Assembly: GCA_046728935.1 (NCBI GenBank)
Contig: JBKPFS010000151.1
Coordinates: forward strand, 1-5,316
Direction of reading: 5' to 3'
Source: DATAFO01 sp046728935
GTDB lineage: Bacteria; Actinomycetota; Thermoleophilia; Solirubrobacterales; 70-9
Length of the DNA stretch: 5,316 nt
Of this stretch, positions 4,883 through 5,316 are shown one piece after another. The position numbers and the translations under genes were made by a program. Each line of letters starts with the position of its first letter. Positions within the stretch are counted from its first letter, which is position 1. The notes beneath the pieces were generated by a model. The model was given only the letters and a program-made list of their open reading frames with translations. It ran no database searches and was not told the origin of the DNA.

Positions 4883-5316
4883 TCAGACTCTCAGTGCGTG
4901 TTCGCTGGCGTCGCGCGCCAAGGTGGCCGCTTCTTCGTCGGTGAGGTTGGTGCCGCGACGGTCGAGCTCCGCGACGCGCTCCGCTCCGAGTGCGTCGGTG
5001 GCCGCGCCGAGCAAGTCACGACGCGCCGCCTCAACCCGGCCCGCCCATTGTCCCGAGTAGATCGCGGTGGCGAATGCCGCGAGCATCACCGCCGACTCGT
5101 GGTCGCCGAGATCGGAGAGCGAGGTCGCCGTAGCGAAGAGGGCGCCTCCGATGCCGAGTCGCGTTCCCACTCGCCGCGCTTCGTCACATGCCGTGGCCGC
5201 CATTCGAAGCGCCACGTCGTGCTCACCCTGGCCGCCGTGGATCGACGCTGCCATGGTGAGTGCGTGAGCGGCGGCGTGCGCGTTGCCGACGAGGGTTGCG
5301 TACTCGGCGGCTTCAG
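4883..5316 (-). CDS. C-terminal part of a helical-repeat protein, probably a large regulator (5' end outside window)
   Basis: The minus-strand frame is open from the right edge to TGA at 4883-4885, giving about 144 residues. An internal ATG (5252-5254) is not taken as the start because the same frame continues upstream with similar alanine-rich helical sequence. The sequence consists of antiparallel helices of TPR type, with A-x-x-A patterns such as EHDVALRMAATACDEARRVG and LFATATSLSDLGDHESAVML. It ends with ALGAERVAELDRRG, then LTDEEAATLARDAS. That ending resembles, from memory, the tails of LuxR-type, SARP or cyclase/AAA-type actinobacterial regulators, where a D/E-E-A-x-x-x-A helix closes the protein. 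The DNA-binding or catalytic part would lie outside the window. The 90-bp gap to the hydrolase start suggests a separate promoter for that gene. Function is inferred only. Confidence 0.65.
   Translation of the reverse strand, partial: EAAEYATLVGNAHAAAHALTMAASIHGGQGEHDVALRMAATACDEARRVGTRLGIGGALFATATSLSDLGDHESAVMLAAFATAIYSGQWAGRVEAARRDLLGAATDALGAERVAELDRRGTNLTDEEAATLARDASEHALRV

Noticed and set aside
1..5316. CRISPR array, insertion sequence or toxin-antitoxin pair
   Set aside because: No regularly spaced repeats, no transposase motifs, and no paired small genes were found on either strand.

Overview
The window is GC-rich and coding sequence in it favours G/C at third positions. It carries a UbiE-like methyltransferase, an alpha/beta hydrolase and relics of a TetR regulator, an MGT-type glycosyltransferase and a tyrosine integrase. 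This mix and protein style fit a high-GC actinobacterium; the genus cannot be told from the sequence. Only two genes are complete: a SAM-dependent methyltransferase (1076-1936, minus) and an alpha/beta hydrolase (3878-4792, minus). Two more run off the window ends.

Layout, left to right. A gene end lies at 1-60 (plus), followed by a non-coding stretch with a long imperfect inverted repeat (167-241). Next come two decayed gene halves lying back to back: the C-terminal half of a tyrosine recombinase (about 361-830, minus) and the C-terminal end of a TetR-like regulator (about 855-1002, plus). Both lack their 5' parts and carry several small frameshifts. A perfect hairpin (1021-1050) separates these from the intact methyltransferase. 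About 410 bp without a recognisable gene follows, ending in a GC-rich hairpin (2348-2371). This abuts the 3' part of a tRNA-Gly(GCC) on the minus strand (2390-2438). The 5' part of that tRNA is absent, which is the expected scar of site-specific integration into a tRNA gene.

Right of the tRNA fragment is what should be the element side: about 340 bp with short direct repeats and a hairpin, then a 5'-truncated gene resembling the C-terminus of large GHKL (HATPase_c_3) ATP-binding proteins (2778-3392, minus). After it come a frameshifted C-terminal relic of an MGT-type glycosyltransferase (3436-3839, minus), the intact hydrolase with a possible near-leaderless promoter, and the C-terminal end of a helical-repeat protein, probably a large regulator (4883 to the right edge, minus).

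Overall this looks like a graveyard of horizontally acquired DNA around a tRNA-Gly integration scar: four broken genes among two intact enzymes of unknown substrate. No complete new system is visible. The most informative features are the tRNA fragment, the doubly frameshifted integrase and the orphan GHKL-type C-terminal fragment. The frameshifts are mostly 1-2 base indels, so sequencing or assembly error should be excluded before the decay is taken as biological.
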